Part shown: positions 1 through 11,914 of the stretch, one piece after another
How positions within the stretch are numbered: the first letter of the stretch is position 1
Layout: each line of letters starts with the position of its first letter
DNA from: Scolanthus callimorphus
Taxonomy: Eukaryota; Cnidaria; Anthozoa; Actiniaria; Edwardsiidae
Assembly (NCBI GenBank): GCA_033964015.1
Contig: CM066925.1
Span: forward strand, 10,524,204 to 10,588,203
Reading direction: 5' to 3'
Length of the DNA stretch: 64,000 nucleotides
The notes under the pieces: model-generated
The model's input: the letters and a program-made list of their open reading frames with translations, nothing else
Told to the model about the DNA's origin: nothing
Database searches by the model: none
Program-made: the position numbers and the translations under genes

Positions 1-347
1 GTGTTACATTCTCACTGGTCCCATTGTGCTTTATAAGATATGGGGAGAGGAGACCTGGCGGAGCCGATGATGGCAATGGCAGATAAAGGGAGGGAGGGTG
101 GGGGAAAAATGTCCGAAGGCACCGCCAGGTCCAAGGGTAAGCACAATGAGACCCACCACACCCGCCACTAATACATGGCGTCTTACATAGACGCCATCCA
201 GGCTCTCGTTCTAAAACCAACTGACTATGCTAATCAGTTGATATCTTATATACGCACTGCTGATGGCCCAGTGAGAATAGTCCGTGAAGATCAAAACTAG
301 ACTGCGTGTAGCCTCTTGTTTGGCGATCGACCGCTGAATACAACAAT
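1..347. other. No gene recognised
   Basis: I see no coding exon or RNA gene in this stretch. It holds mixed-composition sequence that runs into a short inverted-repeat element starting at 348. Confidence 0.5.
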
Positions 348-535
348 CTCGTACCCAGAGCCCGTCATCTTTTGGCCAGCGGCAAGATTCAGGGCTCTGG
401 GGGAATCGATTTTTTTAAAACCAGATTCTGGGTTTCCGGTTTGAAGTTTGTATGAAAGTTCGTTACGTTTTTGACCTACCACGCATGCTCACAAATCGGA
501 TTCCCCCAGGGCCCATGACGGGCTCTGGGTACGAG
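348..535. mobile_element. MITE-like element with terminal inverted repeats (CTCGTACCCAGAGCC family)
   Basis: The left end reads CTCGTACCCAGAGCCCGTCA and the right end ends with its reverse complement, TGACGGGCTCTGGGTACGAG. A second, collapsed copy at 11847-11914 carries the same left arm directly joined to a right arm. No protein is encoded. The small open frame across it is chance. The superfamily cannot be told because no clear target duplication is visible. Confidence 0.7.
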
Positions 536-622
536 GTTGTGAATACAAGAGAAAAGTCATATTTTCTGCGCGCGCTCTTATTCACCTACGAGCGTTGTTT
601 AGTGTCCAGTCACGCTTAGCTC

Positions 623-3190
623 TACACGGAGGACCTACCGCCCATACACGGGGGACCTACCACCCATACACGGGGGACCTACCACCCATACACGGGGGAC
701 CTACCACCCATACACGGGGGACCTACCACCCATACACGGGGGACCTACCGCCCATACACGGGGGACCTACCACCCATACACGGGGGACCTACCACCCATA
801 CACGGGGGACCTACCACCCATACACAGGGGACCTACCACCCATACACGGGGGACCTACCACCCATACACAGGGGACCTACCACCCATACACGGGGGGCCT
901 ACCACCCATACACGGGGGACCTACCACCCATACACGGGGGACCTACCACCCATACACAGGGGACCTACCACCCATACACGGGGGACCTACCACCCATACA
1001 CGGGGGACCTACCACCCATACACGGGGGACCTACCACCCATACACAGGGGACCTACCACCCATACACGGGGGGCCTACCACCCATACACGGGGGACCTAC
1101 CACCCATACACGGGGGACCTACCACCCATACACAGGGGACCTACCACCCATACACGGGGGACCTACCGCCCATACACGGGGGACCTACCACCCATACACA
1201 GGGGACCTACCACCCATACACGGAGGACCTACCGCCCATACACGGGGACCTACCACCCATACACAGGGGACCTACCACCCATACACGGAGGACCTACCAC
1301 CCATACACGGGGGACCTACCAGCCATACACGGGGGACCTACCACCCATACACGGGGGACCTACCACCCATACACGGAGGACCTACCGCCCATACACGGGG
1401 GACCTACCAGCCATACACGGGGGGCCTACCACCCATACACGGGGGATCTATCGCCCATACACGGGGGACCTACCGCCCATACACGGGGGACCTACCAGCC
1501 ATACACGGAGGACCTACCACCCATACACGGAGGACCTACCGCCCATACACGGGGGACCTACCAGCCATACACGGGGGGCCTACCACCCATACACGGGGGA
1601 TCTATCGCCCATACACGGGGGACCTACCGTCCATACACGGGGGACCTACCACCCATACACGGGGGGCCTACCACCCATACACGGGGGACCTACCACCCAG
1701 ACACGGGGGACCTACCACCCATACACGGAGGACCTACCGCCCATACACGGGGGACCTACCAGCCATACACGGGGGCCTACCACCCATACACGGGGGATCT
1801 ATCGCCCATACACGGGGGACCTACCGCCCATACACGGGGGACCTACCAGCCATACACGGAGGACCTACCACCCATACACGGAGGACCTACCGCCCATACA
1901 CGGGGGACCTACCAGCCATACACGGGGGGCCTACCACCCATACACGGGGGATCTATCGCCCATACACGGGGGACCTACCGTCCATACACGGGGGACCTAC
2001 CACCCATACACGGGGGGCCTACCACCCATACACGGGGGACCTACCACCCAGACACGGGGGACCTACCACCCATACACGGGGCACCTACCACCCATACATG
2101 GGGGACCTACCACCCATACACGGGGGACCTACCACCCATACACGGGGGACCTACCACCCATACACAGGGGACCTACCGCCCATACGGGGGATCTATCGCC
2201 CATACACGGGGGACCTACCACCCATACACGGGGGACCTACCACCCATACACGGGGGACCTACCACCCATACACGGGGCACCTACCGTCCATACACGGGGG
2301 ACCTACCACCCATACACGGGGGACCTACCACCCATACACGGGGGACCTACCACCCATACACGGGGGACCTACCACCCATACACGGGGCACCTACCACCCA
2401 TACATGGGGGACCTACCACCCATACACGGGGGACCTACCACCCATACACGGGGGACCTACCACCCATACACGGGGGACCTACCACCCATACACGGGGGAC
2501 CTACCACCCATACACGGGGGACCTACCACCCATACACGGGGGGCCTACCACCCATACACGGGGGACCTACCACCCATACACGGGGGGCCTACCACCCATA
2601 CACGGGGGACCTACCACCCATACACGGGGGACCTACCACCCATACACGGGGGACCTACCACCCATACACGGGGGACCTACCACCCATACACGGGGGGCCT
2701 ACCACCCATACACGGGGGACCTACCACCCATACACGGGGGACCTACCACCCATACACGGGGGGCCTACCACCCATACACGGGGGACCTACCACCCATACA
2801 CGGGGGACCTACCACCCATACACAGGGGACCTACCACCCATACACGGGGGACCTACCACCCATACACGGGGGACCTACCACCCATACACGGAGGACCTAC
2901 CACCCATACACGGGGGACCTACCACCCATACACGGGGGACCTACCACCCATACACGGGGGACCTACCACCCATACACAGGGGACCTACCACCCATACACG
3001 GGGGACCTACCACCCATACACGGGGGGCCTACCACCCATACACGGGGGACCTACCGTCCATACACGGGGGACCTACCGTCCATACACGGGGGACCTACCA
3101 CCCATACACGGGGGGCCTACCACCCATACACGGGGGACCTACCACCCATACACGGGGGACCTACCACCCATACACGGGGGACATACCGCC
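623..3190. repeat. 22-bp minisatellite, about 116 copies
   Basis: The unit is ACCTACCACCCATACACGGG plus two G. It runs head to tail for about 2.57 kb with point variants (ACCGCCC, ACCAGCC, ACCGTCC, CGGAGG, ACAGGGG, a six-G form and rare CCCAGAC). Because 22 is not a multiple of three, one strand reads through all three phases in turn as a 22-residue period, and none of them has a stop, giving a pseudo-reading frame at 595-3204 with no ATG at its head. The opposite strand has a TAG every 66 bp. A block of about 16 units is itself duplicated (around 1399-1705 and 1749-2056). Confidence 0.95.
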
Positions 3191-3204
3191 CCGCGATGCG
3201 CTGA

Positions 3205-4084
3205 GCGAGCCCAAATAAGGGACTGCAAGCTGCCAGTATAATTGAGATCTTTCACTTTGGACAGATAAGCATGGTTGTAAGGGACTTATAGTTAGCAAAC
3301 ATTTAGGGTGCATGGATATCTGTATTATCAAGCCGTGAATAAAGTGGATAGAGTAAAAGTATTATGCCTTCAGACTTGTTTATCTGTTTGTGTTCGCTAC
3401 ATTTAATGATCCACTTTCCAACCCTCATATCTATATGGCTCGAACTATCTAATTACAAATATTTGCGACCGACTCCAAAGACTGGCAAAAGGCGAGACGG
3501 GACCTCGGTTTATTGTCTCATCCGAAAGTAGTGAAACACAGTAGAACAAAGTTCAACTCACAATATGAACAAGTTTAGACCGAGACCAGAACAGAAAGAA
3601 CCCGGACTACAGCGGTGAGAGACCCAGCGTAGTAATGCTGAGCCAACCGTACGTGCTTCTCTGTTAAAACCGGCACTATATAGAATTATAGCGCTATCAT
3701 CGAATAGCAGGGGCGGATTTAGGAAAACATCTGACTGTAGTGCACTATTATGACAATACAGCTGCATTAGTCTGATAGACGCCTTTATTTAAAAATATAT
3801 ATATCTTCATGTTGCCCCAGGGTAGTCCATTCCGAGAGACTACAGCCTCCCTGCTATCAACAGGAGCCCTGAGAACAACATGCTTATAGACTAAATATAA
3901 TTGTGGGAGATTCCCAAAGGTCTGCTTTGCCTTTGAGAGATTCCTCATTTTTAGAAGAGTTTCCATGTTTAAGTTCTTGAAACAAGCTTAGTGTTTCATC
4001 TATACAATCAAATTTGTCTTCTCAGCAAGATTATACGCTCATTTACGCGATTGTTCTTTGCCGTTCAAAGCCTATTTTCCTGTA
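3205..4084. other. No gene recognised
   Basis: Between the minisatellite and the next mobile element I see no convincing exon, RNA gene or clear repeat. Short open frames on the minus strand here have no recognisable motif. Confidence 0.4.
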
Positions 4085-5079
4085 AGGGACGTGTCTCATT
4101 ATTTAGCGGGGGGGGAGGGCTCCTATTTTTGTGGGGAGGGTCCTAATTTTTTTCGCCTGTCTAAAGGGAGGGTCCAAATTTTTTCACTCCTGTTTGGGGG
4201 AGGGTCATAAATTTTTTTAACAACATTTGGAGGATGAAGAGAGTGAAACAGATGCCGATAGTGGTTATTTCAGCAACTTCTATCATTTGCACTTTTACTT
4301 AATAAAAATTTCGGCGCGCTTCGCGCGCATAAATATTAACATTTAATGTACTCTTTCACAAACGAAGACACTACCCTCACGCCGTTTACAAGAACATTAG
4401 TGTATCTTCATGAGGAAAAGCAAACTCTCCCAAAAATGCCTGCAATGATAGGCCTGACGGGAGGTCACTATGTTTGAAAGAAGATCCCATATAGGTAAGC
4501 GTGAGTTCGACGTTACAAGCATAGAAATTCGTCATTTGGGCAGCGATTCACGCATGAATAATAATAACTTCGTCATTTGCGGCGCGCATCTACCCTTTCT
4601 CTGTGATGAAATGCGTTTATCAAAATTCAGGCGCGCTTCGCGCGCAACGAAAGAAAAAGCATATAACATATAAAATGTCTTCAGTACTTCGTCACATAGG
4701 GGACGGGAAAGGTGGGATCACGTTAATCACTGTACTTATGGAAGGAGGATCACTGCATTTTTACCGTTTACCCAAAATCCTCTCACGTAAATAATCGAGG
4801 CGATAAATAATCAGCGCGGTTCCTCAGCTTTGACAGAAGCAAGAAAAAAGTATTTCTGCTATTAAGAAAAGAAAAAGACATTGCATCACTCGGACAAGAG
4901 TCTATCTGACAGGTTTTTCAGAAAATATAAATTACATGGGGAGGGTCACAATTTTTTTACCTACGACTGGGGAGGGTCACATTTTTTTGTTATGTTCAAG
5001 GGGAGGGTCCTAATTTTTTTTAGCCTTTTTTGAAAAAAATGGGAGCCCTCCCCCCCCCGGTAAATAATGACACGTCCCT
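4085..5079. mobile_element. Non-autonomous inverted-repeat element with G-rich ends
   Basis: The left end AGGGACGTGTCTCATTATTT is matched in inverse at the right end (AAATAATGACACGTCCCT). Just inside both ends lie G-tracts followed by GGGAGGGCTCC. The interior repeats the phrase GGGGAGGGTC(C/A)TAATTTTT in direct order near both ends. No transposase is visible in about 1 kb, so it must be mobilised in trans. Flanks are TA on the left and AA on the right, so the target duplication is not resolved. Confidence 0.7.
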
Positions 5080-5514
5080 AATCGCAATTCCCGTTGTCAT
5101 ATCAAGAAATGTTGTATTTTTTGTACACAAATCCGTGCCGGGTTGACTGTGTTTTTTTAAATCTCGTCTCATGCCCTTTGGCAGAGGGAAAAACAAAATG
5201 GCGACCAAGAGTATGATGCTTCTTGGATATCTGCAAGTTTAGGTGAATTCACGTGTCCTGTCTGTGTTCCGCAAAGGCAAACGAGGAAAAATGCTTACAT
5301 ACCTTCCAAATAAGGTGAGGGGGATTTCCGCAACTTCGGCAAGTCGATGTTCTTGAAATGTATAATCTCTTCTTACGACTGAGAATAACTAAGCTATTTC
5401 TGCAGAAACCCATTCCGAACACTTCCCATGCGTGTGCCTTGGGAAGTTCAGCTTTTCCCATGGATGGGTTTCTACACAAATTCCCAGTGATACTAACTCT
5501 GGTCGATAACCGTT

Positions 5515-6470
5515 TCAAGTGAAGATTTCTGCGTCTGGTTTAGGCTGCTCGATGGCAATACTCACATTACCGGGCTGTTTCGTCAAATCCATGAATACCG
5601 TCCCAAGAACCCTTGCGCCCGGTAGCTTTCTTTTGACGGAGGGATAATACTGGTCTTTGAACCCAGGCCCTCTGCTCTGCCAATCGTACCACAGCTTGTC
5701 CAAAAAGCCATGATGGAGCCAAAACTCTGGCGTGCTGGCTGATTCGTCTTCGCTCATTAAACCACCGATAAGGTTATGGAAGACGTTATGGGTATTCTCT
5801 ACGAATTGCTGAAATTGTCTAAACTCGTTCGCAGGTAGTTTTAGTTTGAGATTATAAACATTATGCATATTTGGTAGCAATTTAACTTGACTTCGGTTGA
5901 AACTTCGCGCGAGCGAATTCCCGTAATGCCTCCAAGTGAATTTCGGCAAAGACCAAGCTCCCCTCCGAAACGGACCATTCTCCACCCATTTTGATTTCCC
6001 GGTTCCATTGCCACCAAGCCCGTGAGGACCTGCGTTCCAAACATCCCGTATGTGTGAGGAACGAAATATGCGGTTACCGCTGACCGCCCGACTCCAGTCC
6101 CAGTAAGGAACAGTGACTCGACAGTCAACTTGTCTCAGAAGGTTCTCGAATTGAAGTATGTACCATCGATGCCATGGTAAGAGAAAGTCTTTCTTGTGCA
6201 CTGTTTTGAAGTGAGCAGGGTGTAGGTAAGTTAGACTATTGTACGTTTTATTGTAAGGTGCAACTGAGGATACAATTTTGAAGGCAGCAATGTACCGTCT
6301 CCGTTCGTCAAGCGGCATTGACGGGAAATCCTTGCGTACGCGAGAACAGTTAACCAACTGGTCAGCGGTACAGTTGCATCGGCGCAGGCACTCGTCATAC
6401 ACTACGTGGTGCTTCTTGGGCATGTGACGTGGTGGCCTGGGGAGAGAAATAACACGCCGTGCACAGGGGA
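5515..6470 (-). CDS. Terminal tyrosinase exon
   Basis: Two acceptors are possible. TTTTTGTAAAAG ending at 6471 gives phase 1 and joins the VWA exon (donor AAAG/GTAGGT at 6926) in frame. CTCTCCCCAG ending at 6437 is a stronger site but would break the frame. I prefer 6470 for the start. The six-histidine pattern is complete, with the spacing His-x8-His in copper A and His-x3-His in copper B. Four cysteines cluster in DECLRRCNCTADQLVNC just before the domain. Confidence 0.85.
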
Positions 6471-9400
6471 CTTTTACAAAAAAAAAAGAACATTCATAGG
6501 AAAAGTTTAATTTCCCATGACACAAGAATAGTAAGTTTTCGGCTTCTTAAGGAGAAACGTGTGACTTCCGAACACTCGCACTTCTGAACACTCGTGTCAG
6601 GAATATTCTAAGATCATGGGCATTGATTAGCAAGTATTGAATGACCCTTTCCCAGGGTCTCCTGAACTTCTTGCATGCCAAGGTCCCTAGCCCTTGAATA
6701 CTTCGGTAGGTCATGCCATAGTTCTAAATTGACTTTGACGAGCTCTAGGTATGTACGAGATTGCCGGCACACTAGCCGCTGAAGGGAATGAACTGTTTGC
6801 GACTCCAAAATCAGTCAGTGCCCTCAAATTACTGTCACCAGAGCCTCCCCCGCGAGGTAACGAGCCGAGGAGCTCTGGGTACGAGAATGAGAAAACCGAT
6901 GTCGAAAACATAATTTAAAACCTACCTTTGTGTTTTAAATCGCTGGCAAGAAGATCAAGGTCACGGAATGACGTCAGACAAAAGAAATGAGTGGACAGCG
7001 GTTTACTTGATAGCGAACTTATGTTGCTATGGTTACAATGAGTGACGTGGTTAGACACAGCCAATAGGAGCACTTCTACCCCAGTCTTCCTTAGTTTCTT
7101 TGCCATGTCCGCTGAGCTAGTCTTATTGTAACGCGGGCTCCCAGAGATAATGACAGTCATTTTCTTGGCTTGTTTTCGAGGGCTTTTGTCGAAGGCAGTG
7201 TTTGCAAGGTGGAGAGCTGAACGCAGCTTGCAAGCCTTTCCACCAAAGTACCTGAAAGATAGAGAATGCATTGCTATGTAACGGGAATGGCGTATTTAGG
7301 AAATGAGATTGTGGACAAAGATCATGCACTGCTTGCAACTTTCATTGTTGAGTGCGCACAATATGTACTTAGAACATTCTATTTATGCAATTACACCTTC
7401 TATCTCTTTATGTTATTTGCTCCTGGTATAGGAGATTTCTTATTAAGTTTGGTATTAAAGATTTGAATTCAAGGTATATTTTGAGCTGAGATCTCAAACG
7501 ATTGGATTTTAGAGTGTAGAGTGCTATTTAAGTGAAATCCTTGAAGGTCGTTTTGGAACTGAGAAGCTTCATTAGCCTTTTACTGATCATTTACAATGTA
7601 AGACAAAAAACTGTTATATATAGAACAAAAAAACATGACGAGAAATCGCCACCGAAAGAGGAAGAGCTCTCATGCGACCATATCGAAGCCGCTTGAGCCT
7701 GTAGTATTTTACAACGGAGTTGCCTATGGGGGTGCCACCATGGGCACGCCATATTCTATCGTGTCGAGCTGTCCTCACAAGCAGCGTTCAGCTTTGAAAT
7801 AGATATACAAAGTCGCGAGTAATTAAGTCCCAGGGAGTCCCTTTTGTAGAAGCCCTAAATGTAATAAGTGGCCCTAACTGTAATAAAGGCCCCAAGTGTA
7901 ATAAAAGTGCGGTAGAGATACCCGCCCTTGTTAGAATAAATCGACGTTATTATATCAATATATTACAGCAGTGATACCTTTAGCGGCCACCCTCTATTGA
8001 GCAGCCACTTATTACCGTCCCAAAATACCGTGTTTGTCACTAAAGTACTGCATTTTAATACATCTATTCAGCGGCCAACCTCTCTAAAGCGGCCACTTGG
8101 CTCGGTTCCGAGGGTGGCAGCTTGATAGAAGTACCACTGTATTTCGAATGAGCGCCGGGAGCCCAATAGCCGAATTCATGCTTGAAAAAGAAAAAAAGAA
8201 AAAAAAACTGTTGAAATTGTATGCGTCCAAATTTTGGGGATTTCGATAGTCACAATTTAGAAACAAATTAATAATGCCAATTTACTCATGGTTCTTTCCA
8301 AAATAATTATATGTTTTCGTTCTCGATGGATGGTCATTGCCATTATTACACTTAGGACCACTTTGTATTACATTTGGGGCGTTTATTACAGTTAGGGCCA
8401 CTTTTTATTACACTTAGGGCCTTTATTACATTTAAGGCCAATTTTTATTACACTTGGGGCCTTTATTACACTTAGGGCCAGTTATTACATTTAGGGCTTC
8501 TACACCTTTCACTACCCGAAAATTGGACGATCTGTTCACCTTGCTCTCGAGAGCGCTGCTAGACACCCTTCCCTGTTCACGTGATCAGCTAGCCCGAACA
8601 GAATTGTGGGATTTGCAGTGCACATTACCATGGCAACCCTTGCAGTAGAAGGAGAGACGCTAAACTCGCTGATGAGATGCCTAATGAGCGCATGCGCTGA
8701 ATGAAAATTCCGCTTACTTCCAATAGCGCGGGAGGCGTCTAAAATGAATACCAAGTCAACCCGTCGGGGAATGGCGCGCCTTTAAAAAGAAAAGAATAGT
8801 ATATCTAGTTCTGAATTATCAAGTGTAAATTGCTGAGATTGAGAGCAACTGTAGTATACCTACTGCATTCTTCAATCAAAGCACCGCAATGGCGAACTCG
8901 TGGATGGCATATCAAAAATAAGCCGTCGTTTTTGCAAAATGCCTATAAGGAGACTGGTGCTAGCCGTGCGGGTTCCCTGTGGAGTCTCAAAATAGATCAT
9001 GCCTGGCTGCTAAGCTAGATCCAACATGGAGGATGCTTTGAAAGATGGTCGTGGCTAGATGTCATCCTCCAGAAGGAGGGATCGAGAGGGACTAGTTCCG
9101 AAGGTAACTTCGGAAATCGTCGGAAAACAACATGGCGGCCTACGGTCCTCTCGCTTCTCGCTCTAAATTCGGTGTTTTTTTGGCAAATGTCGCCGAAATT
9201 CTTATCAGAAGGGGATCTGCCATCACTTCCAAATAAGGTAAATACTTCCAAATTTGGTTTTGGCCGTGAGCGCGTTTCAAAAACGACGGTTTTGATCAGG
9301 GTATTTTTGATATGGTAATCCATCGACTATAATACTATAGTACTCGTTTTGCAGTCAATGCACAGGTAAAACTGATAATCAGTGATGTACACATTAGACT

Positions 9401-11055
9401 TGGTGGCCCTTTGGCTAGCCTAGTCTATGGCTTTTCATCATTCCGGGTCTTGATGGGTGGGCTTCCTGTGGTGAGGGATCGCGGGCGCAGCCGTAATCTA
9501 GTTCCCAGGTCCTATTCTTGGTCGTGCTAACGACAACGCCATTTTCGCCCCCTGAGTATAACTCGTTTCTGTCCTTTGGACATCCACGAGTTAAAAATGA
9601 CAAACTAATCATGGTTGCTGTATAGAACCCTGGGGATGGTCGAGTTCCGTGTTATAAGAGCTTGACTTTAGAGCGGATTTCACATGACTGTCAAGACTTG
9701 TTATGTAATTGCGATTGCTTTGCGTTCTCATTGGCTACTCGTTTTCTCAGCCAATCAAATTCTGTAGTAAATACAATTGTGTAATTACTAAGTAATGGTT
9801 CGGCTTGCAATTGGTTGAGAAGAAAGCCATTTAGAAGCAAGTCGTGATTTCTCTCGATTCTGATTGGCTAGTGATTACTCAATTGTAATTGTTTTCACGA
9901 CAGTCATGTGAAAACCGCTCTATTACCTGGAGCTGTCTTGGCATGCCTTAAAAGTCCCGTAGCAATCAAATCAGCCACATGGCGGACATTGCTCTTGTGC
10001 GCTAAAAAATAAATACGAATTTTGTCACGGATTTTGATGTGTGGACTATGAGTGGTGTGTGTGTCGTACCATAGCGTGGCGAGTACATCGTTCCATTGTG
10101 TGTGGCCGTAAACGTTACCATGGTTACGATATGAAACAAGGTGCTCCACAGGAATCCCGCGAACCATCCCATTCCCCAGGCAGCACACCTCAGTAACAAG
10201 GCACTGGAACCTATTCAAAAACAAACAAACAAAAAACATTAGAATTTAATTCCAGGCATTATTTCTTTTCCTTGAGCGTATAAGATATGGATACAGTTTA
10301 GCTAGTTTCAAGAGTGGTTTAACAAGAGTTAGAATCTTTCGTACTGTATTTGTCCACATCACAGTCAGCAAAGTGTCTATTTTTAGTATGAATTTCGCGC
10401 GCGAAAGTATTCGAATCCCCTCTTGATTCCCCTGAATTCATCGTATACCCAACACACAAAAAATAGAGAATATCCTACCTTATCTTTGCGACTTTAAAGG
10501 TTTTTCGAATGATCTGTGATTTAATTTTAGGCTGGATCTCACAACTCTTCGCGTGGCGAGAAAGTGGGAACCCTGTGGATGACGAATTTAGCGGGAAACC
10601 TAGTTCTAAAATAGACACTTTTCTGACTGTGATTCGGGCGTACATAGTAAATATGGAAACTCTTGGTAATCCACTCTTGCTAGTTTGGGCCTAGTTTTCT
10701 TGCGCTCTTTTCCTAAAAGAAAACTACAGTAGACGTGAGTGGACGCACGCATAAAGCACAGTCCACGAGTCCACTCCAGACACTTGCAGAGATCTAAACA
10801 TCAGCCTGGTAAACATGCACCCCATGAAGAATTCTTATTCTTTTTCTCCTGTGCAAGCAAAACCCTGGCGAGGTACGTACTGGTTAAATTTGGTATGAGC
10901 ACAGCTCTTGTCTGAAGGTGCAAAGTCAAAGAGACAATGATGCACTCGCTGTACCTGTCGTATTTGACGTGCTGCGTGCTCGATACCGTGATCAATGTAT
11001 GGCAGGTACCAGTACAAGTGTTTGTGATCAACACCCGTAATGATCATAATAACAG
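5515..11055 (-). CDS. VWA-tyrosinase domain protein (multi-exon, 5' end uncertain)
   Basis: Exons on the minus strand, in order: about 11055-10881, 10210-9927, 8779-8540, 7251-6926, 6470-5515. The last one is a near full tyrosinase domain: copper A histidines lie in HFKTVHKKDFLLPWHRWY (His codons near 6198 and 6171), copper B in THNVFHNLIGG (near 5790 and 5778) and FWLHHGFLDKLW (near 5715). It ends in EIFT and a TGA at 5515-5517. The two exons before it form one von Willebrand A domain (VDLVFILDASRAIGS to SFRDLDLLASDLKHK). The first two exons are unrecognised but phase-compatible with each other. Type-3 copper tyrosinases oxidise phenols; catalysis here is expected from the ligands but unproven. 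The junction 9927 to 8779 is one base out of phase, so a missing base or an unseen exon is likely. Confidence 0.8.
6926..8779 (-). CDS. Two exons of a von Willebrand factor A domain with a degenerate metal site
   Basis: Exons 8779-8540 and 7251-6926 join perfectly (AAG/GTGAAC donor, TTTCAG acceptor, split Arg codon). The usual DxSxS metal-binding motif is DASRA, and the later beta-strand reads MTVIISGSP where an aspartate is normally found, so two metal ligands seem replaced. The fold is otherwise clear: strand VFILDAS, helix, STARVAMVMCT, GKACKLRSALHLA, TGVEVLLLAVS. It is probably a protein-binding module that no longer uses the metal site. Confidence 0.85.
7846..8503. mobile_element. MITE with GTAGAAGCCCTAAATGTAAT ends, in the VWA intron
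   Basis: The left end GTAGAAGCCCTAAATGTAAT is repeated in inverse at the right end (ATTACATTTAGGGCTTCTAC). Inside both ends the phrase TTATTACACTTAGGGCC, or its inverse, repeats several times: about three times at left and about seven at right, so the element is built of subterminal repeats. It lies wholly in the intron between the two VWA exons, 36 bp from the donor at 8540. Confidence 0.8.
9671..9920. mobile_element. TA-flanked MITE, copy 1 of the GAGCGGATTTCACATGACTG family
   Basis: The 250-bp element has inverted ends GAGCGGATTTCACATGACTG / CAGTCATGTGAAAACCGCTC and a TA duplication on both sides (9669-9670, 9921-9922), as in Tc1/mariner-type insertions. The right TA is bases +5 and +6 of a splice donor of the VWA-tyrosinase gene. 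A copy more than 90% alike by eye lies at 20493-20744. Confidence 0.85.
9927..11055 (-). CDS. Unrecognised N-terminal exons of the VWA-tyrosinase gene
   Basis: The exon 10210-9927 has an acceptor GTTTTTGAATAG and donor CCAG/GTAATA. The preceding exon ends at 10881 with CA/GTACGT, and the two join in phase to give HTKFNQFQCLVTEVCC. Peptides include VDHKHLYWYLPYIDHG and KIRIYFLAHKSNVRHVADLI. I do not recognise a domain. The start of the upstream exon and the initiator are not fixed. Confidence 0.5.
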
Positions 11056-11846
11056 CGTGTGTTATGTCGCTCTTGTCATATGTGATAAGTTAACTTATTT
11101 GTAGGGTTACAAAGAGGAAAACATTCAGTGTAGAAAGTCGCCAATAGTAAACAATATCCAATACTTCAAACTTGTCGGCCTCACCAATCAAACTAATTAA
11201 TTAGTTACCAATTTACAGTACTGTAAATATCTTCTTGACAGCCGTATTAGTGCACGGTCAAACCTGTTTAGTAGAAGACAACGAAAACATACCAAACTCT
11301 TTATTTTGTCTACACCTTGAAGGGCTAACACTTGGCGAAACCAATTCAGCATTCGATGACATCATAAATTTGTTGAACGCACCATATTGAACGCGGATGC
11401 AAAGAAACCAGTTGTTGAATTACGATGAGCGTGCAGCGAACCACACGTTTCGATGGCCCTCACCAATTCAATGTTGAACAGGGATGTCGAAACCAATTCA
11501 ATATCCTAGACCTAGCAACAAGTGTTGAATGATGCTGAAACAAATGTGGAACTGGCTTAGCCCCAGACTGAACATCAAAGGATTCAAGCGAATCAATTAT
11601 GAAAGAAGTCATGTTTCTTGACATATATTAATCTATATCGCTTCACAGAGAAAAACGAGCGTCAAATTAAATTCCCTGGAGTGTAAGTCTGTTTAATGTC
11701 TAAAGAAATCGTTTGGTGTAAGATTTCAGTGTAGTCAAGATCTTTTACACGATTCTTTAACGGTTTTCGCATTACCTTAATTACTTGGCGACGTCTGGGG
11801 AGAATAGGGAGGATACCATCTTGTCTACGCATGCGTGAATTCTAAT

Positions 11847-11914
11847 CTCGTACCCAGAGCCCGTCATCTTTTGGCCAGCGGCAAGGCCAAAAGATGACAG
11901 GCTCCGAGTACGAG
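11847..11914. mobile_element. Collapsed MITE copy forming a 68-bp hairpin
   Basis: The left arm CTCGTACCCAGAGCCCGTCA continues through TCTTTTGGCCAGCGGCAAG and then directly into its own inverse, ending CGGAGCC-type bases and CGAG. It is the same end sequence as the element at 348-535 with the interior lost. Confidence 0.75.

Noticed and set aside
595..3204. 869-codon open frame as a repetitive protein gene
   Set aside because: It has no ATG at the start, follows exactly the 22-bp unit and stays open only because no phase of the unit contains a stop. No splice or promoter support.
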